Source: Bacteroidota bacterium (GTDB taxonomy: Bacteria > Bacteroidota > Ignavibacteria > Kapaibacteriales > UBA2268). From it: a DNA stretch of 6,013 bases. Shown here piece by piece: positions 1-5,403 of this stretch. The stretch's first letter is position 1, and every line of letters begins with the position of its first letter. The position numbers were made by a program, and so were the translations under genes. The stretch is from positions 1-6,013 of the forward strand of contig DAHXMP010000420.1 of the NCBI GenBank assembly GCA_027371665.1, given 5' to 3'. The notes under the pieces were generated by a model. That model worked only from the letters and a program-made list of their open reading frames with translations, was not told where the DNA came from and searched no databases.

Positions 1-641
1 TATCTGTTATTATTATCTATTCTATAAGGTAAGGCTATAAATTTTTTAGGACTTGGAATAGCTAAATCTTCAATTTGTTTTGGCATTAAACTATCAGGTA
101 AGTGTATTATAGAATTTTGCCATGTTATACCGCCATCAAAAGTCAAAAATATTGAATCCCCAACAATACCTCCAATTTTGTCATTATACAAATTAATCCT
201 ATATAGAGATGATTTAAGAGATAATCTATTCTTTGTCCAGGATTGGCACCTGTCAGTTGACCTGTAATAATAGCCGCTGTCACAAATCACAATACATAGA
301 TTTGAATCAATATATGAAGCATCATATAATCTTGGAGGTTGATACCAATATTTGTTACCAGTTGAATCTACTATATATTTCCCTGAATCAGCCAATGTCG
401 TGTTCCATGTTTTTCCTCCATCGGTTGTTACTCTATTATAAGGCCAGGTCAGCCCCATGTTCCCAACTGCAATGCAGTTTAAAGAATCATAACAGCTTAT
501 TCCAACATATAAAAGTTGTTCTGTTATTGGGGCGTCCGGTGGATATTTAACTTCATCAACTTTTTTCCAGCTTCCAGTTTGTGTAAAAATTATTGATGGA
601 ATGATTAAAATCAAGAAATAATATTTAAAAATTTTTTTCAA
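1..641 (-). CDS. Exported Asp-box (BNR/Ycf48-like) repeat protein, C-terminus beyond window
   Basis: The frame is open from 641 to the left edge (213 codons, no stop), so the C-terminus is missing. It begins with a clear Sec signal: MKKIFKYYF, then a hydrophobic run to about residue 20 (SIIFTQ). Asp-box motifs are visible at residues about 72-79 (TTDGGKTW) and 167-174 (TFDGGITW), with a degenerate one near 129-135 (STDRCQSW). Such motifs close beta-propeller blades in sialidase/BNR and Ycf48-like proteins, so an extracellular propeller is likely; no catalytic function can be read. A sorting domain may lie in the unseen part. The start is odd. The ATG at 651-649 overlaps the stop of the Cys-rich gene upstream (TAATG) but runs into a stop after eight codons. 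The body can only begin at the TTG at 641-639, directly behind an in-frame TGA. A tandem 10-bp repeat causes the offset. The gene is co-transcribed with, and probably coupled to, the gene at 2162-651. Confidence 0.8.
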   Translation of the reverse strand, partial: MKKIFKYYFLILIIPSIIFTQTGSWKKVDEVKYPPDAPITEQLLYVGISCYDSLNCIAVGNMGLTWPYNRVTTDGGKTWNTTLADSGKYIVDSTGNKYWYQPPRLYDASYIDSNLCIVICDSGYYYRSTDRCQSWTKNRLSLKSSLYRINLYNDKIGGIVGDSIFLTFDGGITWQNSIIHLPDSLMPKQIEDLAIPSPKKFIALPYRIDNNNR

Positions 642-650
642 TTTTTTTCA
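631..650 (-). repeat. Perfect tandem duplication of a 10-bp unit at a start codon
   Basis: Read on the minus strand, TGAAAAAAAT occurs twice without a gap, starting inside the ATG at 651-649. Each unit carries an A7 tract. With one unit, the ATG would read directly into the signal peptide as MKKIFKYYF. With two units the ATG is out of frame with the gene. Removing one A from either tract would also restore the frame. The repeat is seen directly; its effect on expression is inferred. Confidence 0.9.
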
Positions 651-2162
651 TTATCTAATTATTGAAAAAATTCCATTATTAATAATGTTGTTTCCATTTT
701 TAATTCTATAATAAAAAATGCCATCTCCAATATCAATCAATGAAACAGGAATTGATAATTCAATATCATCTTTATTTAACGATTTCATGTAAATCAAATT
801 ACCGAGTTCATCATAAATTTCCAATTTTATTTTTCCTGTGATAATGCTGCTGTATTTTATTATTACTTCTCCCTCCGATGGGTTCGGAATAACAATTGAA
901 TTTTCTTTGGGCACCGTTATTTCTTCCTTTACTGTTACCGGAGCTTTTATTTCTGTCCTTAATGTGTCCGAAACATGTACGTTGCAGATAAAATAACATG
1001 GTGCCGGCGTTACGGGGATACATGCAGGAATTGTATCATTCAAAGAGCCATATTCAAATTGTGATGTAAATGTATTTGCATCTATTCTGCAAATTTTATA
1101 AACAGCCCAGCAGCACATATTAGTATCGCAACTGAAATAATCTCTTATTCTCTGCCCAAGCATAGTATCAATCCATGTTCCCCAGCAGCCTGTATTGAGA
1201 ATTCTGATATTACTATCACAATCGCCAACACTTAAGCCGGCACTTGCACCATATTTTATTACCCAGTCCAAGGCGTATTGGTAAATATCTCCGGTTTCTG
1301 TATAACAGCTATCACAGGAAGGATTCAATGCCTGGATACTATCCAATATAAAATCTTCATATTGAGGATTGCAATCGAGATGTTTTCTATACCTATAGAA
1401 AATATTAATTTGACAATTAGGGCATCCTTCAACACTTATGGGACCTGATGAATGTGAAGTCCAGAAGCCATAAGGGCAGGGCATATTTTTACAAATTGTA
1501 TCCCCACCAAGATGATAAGGATAATTCTCACAAATCGTGATGTTACATGAAGGGACACATTGGTCACAATACATTCTTGAAGACATAAGGATTGATTTAT
1601 GGTAATTAGCCGAATTAGGGTCAAGAGAAAAAATATAGGATTGTATACAACAAGTATAAGCACATACCATTGTATCCTCCTTACATATTGCAGGTGTTAA
1701 AACAAAATACTGGATATAAGAATCTTGTGACAAATTTAAATGAAGAAAAGTTGAATCCTGAATTTTTTCATTTAACAATGAATCAAGGAATAACCGTTGG
1801 ATAGAATCTTTATCCCTTTTACAACAGCTATCTCTGCCCATCCATTGAATATCCACTATATTTATAAAATATTCATCAGTTAAATGCTCTTGTGGTTCTA
1901 CATCTACAAACTCATAGTAAGTTATCTGATAACAACAATTCGGACAATTGTTATAATCAACACAGAAAAATTTTTGTAAAGGTTCTGTAGGTAAGATATT
2001 CCAAGCTGAATCTAAATCATATTCACCACAATGATAATTACATGGTGAAGATGGATATAGCTGCCTAAGGTCGGCAAATACATAATTTGGAATAATCCAA
2101 AGAAAAAAGTTAATATTGAAAATAAGAACAACGAAGTAAAACCTGACTTTTTCATAACTCAC
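651..2162 (-). CDS. Large Cys-rich secreted protein with two tandem Cys modules and a T9SS type A sorting domain
   Basis: 503 residues. A Sec signal covers residues about 7-30 (hydrophobic, ending NYVFA before Asp31). The mature part has 32 cysteines, all between residues 41 and 393, suggesting a disulfide-rich extracellular fold. Two related modules are visible, about C41-C206 and C224-C393. Each has an opening C-x(3,4)-C followed by a Trp, and a closing block CC-x3-Y ... C ... C-x(3)-C (from 171 and from 350). Residues about 424-503 form a T9SS CTD: IPNPSEG, LEIYDELGNLIY, and a final strand. The protein is therefore probably exported through type IX secretion and may be attached to the surface. 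The listed start is GTG at 2162, which abuts a Shine-Dalgarno-like block. The better-placed ATG at 2155 is out of frame by one base. The module family is not one I recognise; binding or structural roles are guesses. The Asp-box gene follows with a one-base overlap. Confidence 0.88.
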   Translation of the reverse strand: MSYEKVRFYFVVLIFNINFFLWIIPNYVFADLRQLYPSSPCNYHCGEYDLDSAWNILPTEPLQKFFCVDYNNCPNCCYQITYYEFVDVEPQEHLTDEYFINIVDIQWMGRDSCCKRDKDSIQRLFLDSLLNEKIQDSTFLHLNLSQDSYIQYFVLTPAICKEDTMVCAYTCCIQSYIFSLDPNSANYHKSILMSSRMYCDQCVPSCNITICENYPYHLGGDTICKNMPCPYGFWTSHSSGPISVEGCPNCQINIFYRYRKHLDCNPQYEDFILDSIQALNPSCDSCYTETGDIYQYALDWVIKYGASAGLSVGDCDSNIRILNTGCWGTWIDTMLGQRIRDYFSCDTNMCCWAVYKICRIDANTFTSQFEYGSLNDTIPACIPVTPAPCYFICNVHVSDTLRTEIKAPVTVKEEITVPKENSIVIPNPSEGEVIIKYSSIITGKIKLEIYDELGNLIYMKSLNKDDIELSIPVSLIDIGDGIFYYRIKNGNNIINNGIFSIIR

Positions 2163-2166
2163 CTCT
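2159..2166 (-). promoter_or_regulatory. Shine-Dalgarno block that fits an out-of-frame ATG at 2155
   Basis: AGAGGTGA lies three bases before ATG 2155-2153. The same eight bases, with the same three-base spacer, precede the ATG of the related Cys-rich gene at 4891. The in-frame GTG at 2162 lies inside this block, so it has no usable spacing of its own. The ATG at 2155 enters an A5 tract and then a frame of 47 codons, not the gene body. One extra A would give MKKVRFYF and join the gene. Confidence 0.6.
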
Positions 2167-2264
2167 CGAATTGTTTGAAAATTTTATTTATTCACTTTCT
2201 TTTATCATTTTCAATTTATATTCAGGTTCCATCCTTTCATCTTTAGGTTGAGCCATGTAAATAA

Positions 2265-2528
2265 CTAAAACAATAATTTTTTTCTGTCATCCTTCATCCA
2301 TTTGTGCAATTCGCGTCCGTTATTTGTCATTTCGAGATTAATGAAATCAACGTATTTGCCTTCATAGACGGTTTTGCCGATAATGCTAATATATCCATCA
2401 TCCTCAAGCCGAAGAAGGTATCCTGAAATAGCAAAACGGTTATTATCGGGACCTTTTAACAAATCCCTGCAACAGTTGCATTCAATTGCATCGAATATTC
2501 TCTTAATTGCGTCATTAGGCACTTCCAT
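2265..2528 (-). CDS. Small winged-helix-like protein, paralogue of the protein at 3190-2903
   Basis: 87 residues, no signal peptide or membrane segment, so cytoplasmic. Residues about 33-76 read as a recognition helix (YLLRLEDDGYI), a beta hairpin or wing (ISIIGKTVYEGKYVDFINLEMT) and a further helix (NNGRELHKWM). This is the usual pattern of small winged-helix DNA-binding proteins, though no DNA target is visible. The pattern L-x-x-L-E-x-D-G-x-I-x-I-x-G-K, then E-G, then N-x-E-x-T-x-x-G is shared with the protein encoded at 3190-2903, so the two are paralogues. A Cys cluster near the start (IECNCC, residues 16-20) is absent from that relative. The ATG at 2528 has only a weak AAGGG nine bases upstream. 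The gene follows the S24 peptidase remnant. A regulatory or antitoxin-like role is possible but unproven. Confidence 0.7.
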   Translation of the reverse strand: MEVPNDAIKRIFDAIECNCCRDLLKGPDNNRFAISGYLLRLEDDGYISIIGKTVYEGKYVDFINLEMTNNGRELHKWMKDDRKKLLF

Positions 2529-2567
2529 TATTTGAATCCCTTATTTTATCAGATAATTTTATTGATG

Positions 2568-2765
2568 TCAATTGAGTTTTTCGGTATCATACCCGATTAA
2601 ACCAACCACAATACCCAATAATTGAAAATCAAAATCTTTATGCAATTGTTTATCCTTATACTTAATATTTTCCGAACGTAATTTTATTCCGTTCCGATTA
2701 ATGATATATCTTTTAATTATATTAAATCCGTTGAATTTTGCAGCTATAATCGAGTTCTCCCCTTT
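2568..2765 (-). pseudogene. LexA/UmuD-like S24 peptidase, C-terminal remnant
   Basis: A 65-codon open stretch behind a TGA at 2768-2766, with no ATG start of its own. It reads GENSIIAAKFNGFNIIKRYI, then GIKLRSENIKYKD, then FDFQLLGIVVGLIGY. This matches the end of the S24 peptidase fold in UmuD and LexA: GDIVVA, the V-K-R segment with the catalytic Lys, the I-x-L-x-x-x-N-x-x-Y strand, and the closing GVVVG strand. The Lys equivalent falls at codon 2714-2712. The N-terminal half with the catalytic Ser and the self-cleavage site is not recognisable upstream. The same frame is open from 2912 to 2769 but encodes an unrelated-looking peptide (FWCEMPAFVEMIENM, then DNLFDIAKEN). No umuC follows. It is most likely decayed; a frameshift or stop read-through cannot be excluded. 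Confidence 0.65.
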
Positions 2766-2902
2766 TCACAAATTCGTCGTAGACCTTCTGCAATTTTCTT
2801 TTGCGATATCAAATAAATTATCACTGCTCATATTCTCAATCATTTCAACAAATGCTGGCATTTCACACCAAAACGAATGATTGTTATCAGTTAATAAAAA
2901 AA

Positions 2903-3190
2903 TCACAATCTCTTAATCATATTATAATAAGCCATACCCCTTTCGGTAAGTTCAATATTAAAATATTTTACAGGTAATCCTTCCGTGTGTTGTTTCCCGC
3001 TTATATCAATCAGTCCGTCTGATTCGAGATTAATAAGAAATTGAGAATACATCAGCCTGCTGCTTCCTGCTTTCTGATATAAAAACCAACCTTTAGTTTT
3101 TTTGATATTATCCAGAATGATGAAGATGTCATTTACAGAAAAATCTATTTTCTGCCCATTATTTAGCAAAGAAAAATTATTAATATCCAT
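2903..3190 (-). CDS. Small winged-helix-like protein, paralogue of the protein at 2528-2265
   Basis: 95 residues, cytoplasmic, no signal peptide. Residues about 42-93 give a helix (MYSQFLINLESDGLI), a two-stranded wing (DISGKQHTEGLPVKYFNIELT) and a last helix (ERGMAYYNMIKRL), as in small winged-helix regulators. The core aligns without gaps to the 87-residue protein downstream. The N-terminal 20 residues (FSLLNNGQKIDF) are extra. The ATG at 3190 has a weak GAGA seven bases upstream. An alternative ATG at 3228-3226 overlaps the stop of the transposase fragment (TAATG) but is out of frame across an A9 tract; one added A would join it as an N-terminal extension MSKRVKKKVSRTN. Function unknown; DNA binding is inferred from shape only. 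Confidence 0.68.
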   Translation of the reverse strand: MDINNFSLLNNGQKIDFSVNDIFIILDNIKKTKGWFLYQKAGSSRLMYSQFLINLESDGLIDISGKQHTEGLPVKYFNIELTERGMAYYNMIKRL

Positions 3191-3227
3191 ATTGGTTCTC
3201 GATACTTTTTTTTTACTCTTTTACTCA

Positions 3228-3512
3228 TTAACCTGCATACTGCTGTTGAAGATAAATTTTGACTAACCTTGGCCTTCCTGGACGCGGAGAATCGTATAAC
3301 CCCTGTAAACCGTATTCTTCCCATGCTTTAATCCAGTTATTTACAGTTGCCCTGTGGACTTTGAAAATATCGGAAATTAAATCAATATTATACTTCTCGT
3401 AACTCAAAATAATTGCATGGGCTCTGTTTCTTACTCTATAGTTGTTAGAACAGTTTATAATACGTTTTAAAATTTTAATTTCTTCATCGTTCAGTTTTTC
3501 CACGCATCTCAT
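3228..3512 (-). pseudogene. IS630-family transposase N-terminal HTH fragment
   Basis: 94 codons. It starts with KLNDEEIKILKRII, then RVRNRAHAIILSYE, then a helix-turn-helix (DLISDIFKVHRATVNNWIKA), then WEEYGLQGLYDSPRPGRPRL. This is the standard order of the N-terminal DNA-binding half of IS630-type transposases. Full IS630 transposases run to about 330-360 residues and carry a DDE catalytic domain. Here the frame ends nine residues after the GRPRL motif and no DDE part follows. It cannot transpose by itself. The ATG at 3512 is chosen because GAGG lies six bases upstream (3522-3519); ATG 3518 and TTG 3524 are also in frame. The next possible start (ATG 3228) overlaps its stop. It could be a remnant, or a domesticated solo HTH regulator. 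Confidence 0.75.
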
Positions 3513-3549
3513 TAACATCCTCAAAATATTTTTATTTAAAAATTTTAAT

Positions 3550-3603
3550 AAAGATAACCTGCCCCTTTTAAGATTTATTATTCCATTAGGGGCAGGTATC
3601 TTT
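3550..3603 (-). terminator. Long hairpin downstream of the Asp-box/CTD gene, probable terminator
   Basis: The arms are 3603-3589 (AAAGATACCTGCCCC) and 3565-3550 (GGGGCAGGTTATCTTT), pairing over 15 bp with one bulged T, and the loop is 23 bases. It begins eight bases past the stop of the gene ending at 3612 and is followed by an AT-rich tail (ATTAAAATTTTT) rather than a pure T run. Position and GC-rich stem support termination or 3'-end protection of the mRNA. The long loop is unusual, so a mobile-element end is the alternative. Confidence 0.6.
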
Positions 3604-3611
3604 AAAACAAA

Positions 3612-4196
3612 TCATCTTTCTATAGTAAGATTTGTTATATATTGACCGTTCCCATTAATAAGTTTTAGCAAATATTGACCATTCTGCAAAACTGAAACAT
3701 TTAATGAAAAATTTGCGGAATTACCGGATTTCAATAAAAGCGATTCAGTCAAAACTTCCCTCCCCAACAAATCATAAACATAAGCTGTAGCTTGTTGGTT
3801 TCCGTTTAAAGATGACAGGGATATGTTCACATACTCACCGGAAACAGGATTGGGATAAAGCAAAATTTCATCTTTTGTTTTTACGCTTTTCATATCTTCA
3901 GATGAAAGGTTTTCCCATGTCCTGCCTCCATCATGAGTGATTTTAGCCCCGTTTTTAATAAATATGGCTGTTTGGGATTCATTATTAATTACAGAATTAA
4001 TTTCCACAGAATTGAAATTATTATCAATCCTGTAATACTTCTGATAAGGCTTATTTGCAATATGCCAGGTAACGCCGCCGTCCTGAGTTATCATTATTTC
4101 ACCGAGCTTATTGATATAGGTCGCTTTTTTTGGTGCCTGGCTATAAGCAAAACCGAAGGTAATAAGAATAACCATTAAAACAATTAATTTCTTCAT
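3612..4196 (-). CDS. Exported two-Asp-box protein with T9SS type A sorting domain
   Basis: 194 residues. The Sec signal is MKKLIVLM through about residue 19 (FGFAYSQ). Two Asp-box motifs follow, ITQDGGVTW near 36-44 and ITHDGGRTW near 86-94, so it is a very short beta-propeller-like or two-hairpin protein rather than a full propeller. Residues about 112-194 are a type A CTD: LLYPNPVSGEYVNI, VYDLLGREV, NGQYLLKLI, final strand TNLTIER. The protein should cross the outer membrane by type IX secretion. ATG 4196 is chosen over longer in-frame starts because AAGGAGA sits four bases upstream and because a signal peptide begins there; the longer form would add about 20 non-signal residues overlapping the upstream gene. 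The gap to the Cys-rich gene is 11 bases, so the two form an operon. It is likely the surface-directed partner of that Cys-rich protein, which lacks a CTD; this is inferred. Confidence 0.88.
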   Translation of the reverse strand: MKKLIVLMVILITFGFAYSQAPKKATYINKLGEIMITQDGGVTWHIANKPYQKYYRIDNNFNSVEINSVINNESQTAIFIKNGAKITHDGGRTWENLSSEDMKSVKTKDEILLYPNPVSGEYVNISLSSLNGNQQATAYVYDLLGREVLTESLLLKSGNSANFSLNVSVLQNGQYLLKLINGNGQYITNLTIER

Positions 4197-4200
4197 AGTT

Positions 4201-4207
4201 TCTCCTT
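4201..4207 (-). promoter_or_regulatory. Ribosome binding site fixing start 4196
   Basis: AAGGAGA lies four bases before ATG 4196-4194 and directly follows the stop codon of the Cys-rich gene, which favours coupled translation of the pair. It decides the start of the Asp-box/CTD gene. Confidence 0.75.
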
Positions 4208-4891
4208 TCACTGACAAGCGGGATAACAACCAAGCTGATATTGCCTTGGGTCGCAATAACCCGGGGTGGACTTTGCTGAATTATAAGTAATAACTTTCTG
4301 ATGGTTAACTATACACACTGTGTACCAGTCAATGCAACATTCAACAAAAACACAGGGGTACAAAAGTCCAGCAGTCACATTCGGTGTAATCCCATCTGCT
4401 TTACTTACGAAACCTCCCACACCAATCGGAAAAGTAGGCTTCCAGCAGCCGCCCACCATCACACGGTAATTGTCAACACATGTATCGGCTGAAGAAGTGT
4501 CGGGAGGGAATCTCATCGGGTCAGCAATCATCATTTGCACCATAGCAGCTTCGAGCATTTCGGAAACTGTCATAGTCTGGCCGCAATGCTGGCCTCCGGC
4601 ATATCCGTTTAGAAATTCAATTTCCTCGATAAATAAATCATAAAAAGCACCGCATGCTATTCTTGTTCTGTAATGAACAATAACTGGTTCGCCGCATGGC
4701 AGAGTAATTTGATAAGTTAATGCAGGGCTTGGTGGCATCGGATTCCATACATCATTAGGGCAATCAGGATAGCAGAGTGTTACCTGCGATTGTGCCGGAT
4801 TTGCCAAAACGATTATAAGAATTGTAAACAAAATTGAGAACCAGAAAATTCTGATATTTTTTCTGGAATAATTATTAAATCTGTAGTTCAT
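4208..4891 (-). CDS. Small Cys-rich secreted protein, single Cys module, no sorting domain
   Basis: 227 residues. The Sec signal spans about 13-35 (FWFSILFTILIIVLA then NPAQS, cleavage expected before Gln36). The mature part has 14 cysteines. The order is C40-x3-C44, W49-N50, C66, YRTR then C80, Y84, C103, C138, a GGCW block at 147-150, C180, CC185-186-x3-Y190, C193, C213, C222-x3-C226. The same order occurs in residues 224-393 of the large protein at 2162-651 (FYRYRKHLDC, NTGCW, CC-x3-Y-x2-C, C-x3-C), and more loosely in its residues 41-206. It is therefore a one-module relative. It ends right after the last Cys and has no CTD, so it may stay periplasmic or bind the CTD-bearing neighbour. 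The ATG at 4891 has AGAGGTGA three bases upstream. The gap to the lipoprotein gene is 47 bases. No enzyme signature is seen. Confidence 0.85.
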   Translation of the reverse strand: MNYRFNNYSRKNIRIFWFSILFTILIIVLANPAQSQVTLCYPDCPNDVWNPMPPSPALTYQITLPCGEPVIVHYRTRIACGAFYDLFIEEIEFLNGYAGGQHCGQTMTVSEMLEAAMVQMMIADPMRFPPDTSSADTCVDNYRVMVGGCWKPTFPIGVGGFVSKADGITPNVTAGLLYPCVFVECCIDWYTVCIVNHQKVITYNSAKSTPGYCDPRQYQLGCYPACQ

Positions 4892-4894
4892 TAA

Positions 4895-4902
4895 TCACCT
4901 CT
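4895..4902 (-). promoter_or_regulatory. Ribosome binding site of the small Cys-rich gene
   Basis: AGAGGTGA lies three bases before ATG 4891-4889. The identical block and spacer occur before ATG 2155 of the larger Cys-rich gene, which supports common descent of the two leaders. Confidence 0.65.
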
Positions 4903-4938
4903 ATTATTTTGTAAATAATTATAAAAAAAATTAATTTT

Positions 4939-5391
4939 TTAATAAGCGGTTCCCTGGATTAACAATTGATATTTATTAGAACCGTTAAGATAGACAGTAT
5001 CCTGGTAAAATCCCGGTGTAACCGAAGGCGATTTAAAGATAGCTACGAGCCGGTTATCAGAGTTATTACCCAATGGAGGAATTACAACAGGAAATCCTTT
5101 CTCGGGTGCCAGACTAAAAGGTATGTTATTACTTAGTTTTATATCGTAAATATTTACAGCGTAATCTGCCGACAAGTTATTGAGAACCACATATTGAGTA
5201 ACAACTCTCTGCCATCTTATACTTCCAAAATGAATTACCGTTGAATCAATAAAACTCAGGGAATCCTCCTTTGAAACTGCAGGTGCAATTGTTATTTTGT
5301 TAAGGTTGTTTCCGAAATCTGAAATATCCCTGCAAGAATAGAATATTAAAATGGTTCCAAGAATCAACAAAATATTTAACGATTTTTTCAT
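4939..5391 (-). CDS. Lipoprotein with Ig-like (HYDIN/choice-of-anchor D-like) domain
   Basis: 150 residues. MKKSLNILLILGTILIFYSC is a lipoprotein signal with lipid-bearing Cys20; the box FYSC is loose but acceptable for this phylum. Residues about 53-150 follow the pattern of ASPM/SPD-2/HYDIN-type beta sandwiches: HFGSIRWQRVVTQYVVLNN, then IYDIKLSNNIPFSL, a Pro-rich turn (VVIPPLGNNS), then the paired strands VAIFKSPSV and FYQDTVYLNG. Such domains act as binding or spacer modules and no catalysis is implied. The start is firm: AGGAGG lies six bases upstream and overlaps the stop of the barrel gene. The lipoprotein probably sits in the outer membrane beside the barrel protein and is co-transcribed with it. 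Family assignment is moderate; lipoprotein status is stronger. Confidence 0.82.
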   Translation of the reverse strand: MKKSLNILLILGTILIFYSCRDISDFGNNLNKITIAPAVSKEDSLSFIDSTVIHFGSIRWQRVVTQYVVLNNLSADYAVNIYDIKLSNNIPFSLAPEKGFPVVIPPLGNNSDNRLVAIFKSPSVTPGFYQDTVYLNGSNKYQLLIQGTAY

Positions 5392-5397
5392 GTCAGC

Positions 5398-5403
5398 CCT
5401 CCT
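5398..5403 (-). promoter_or_regulatory. Strong ribosome binding site of the lipoprotein gene
   Basis: A full AGGAGG lies six bases before ATG 5391. Its first base is the last base of nothing coding except the stop TAA (5405-5403) of the preceding gene, so the two genes are tightly packed in one operon. Confidence 0.75.

Noticed and set aside
233..550. Plus-strand open frame of 105 codons
   Set aside because: It lies opposite the Asp-box gene, whose minus-strand frame has a signal peptide and repeated motifs. The plus-strand protein has no such features. The same holds for the plus-strand frames near 3442-3645, 3933-4178, 4301-4492 and 5466-5663.
2177..2210. TTGAAA with an AT-rich -10-like box about 17-18 bases on, upstream of the large Cys-rich gene
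   Set aside because: Bacteroidota-type promoters differ from this pattern, and such matches are frequent in AT-rich DNA.
2188..2256. 22-codon frame (MAQPKDERMEPEYKLKMIKESE) on the minus strand between the winged-helix gene and the large Cys-rich gene
   Set aside because: No ribosome binding site and no recognisable motif; in AT-rich DNA a frame of this size is expected by chance. It stays possible as a leader peptide but is not supported.
4925..4940. Perfect palindrome AAAAAATTAATTTTTT before the small Cys-rich gene
   Set aside because: Made of A and T only in an AT-rich gap; not distinctive enough to call an operator or terminator.
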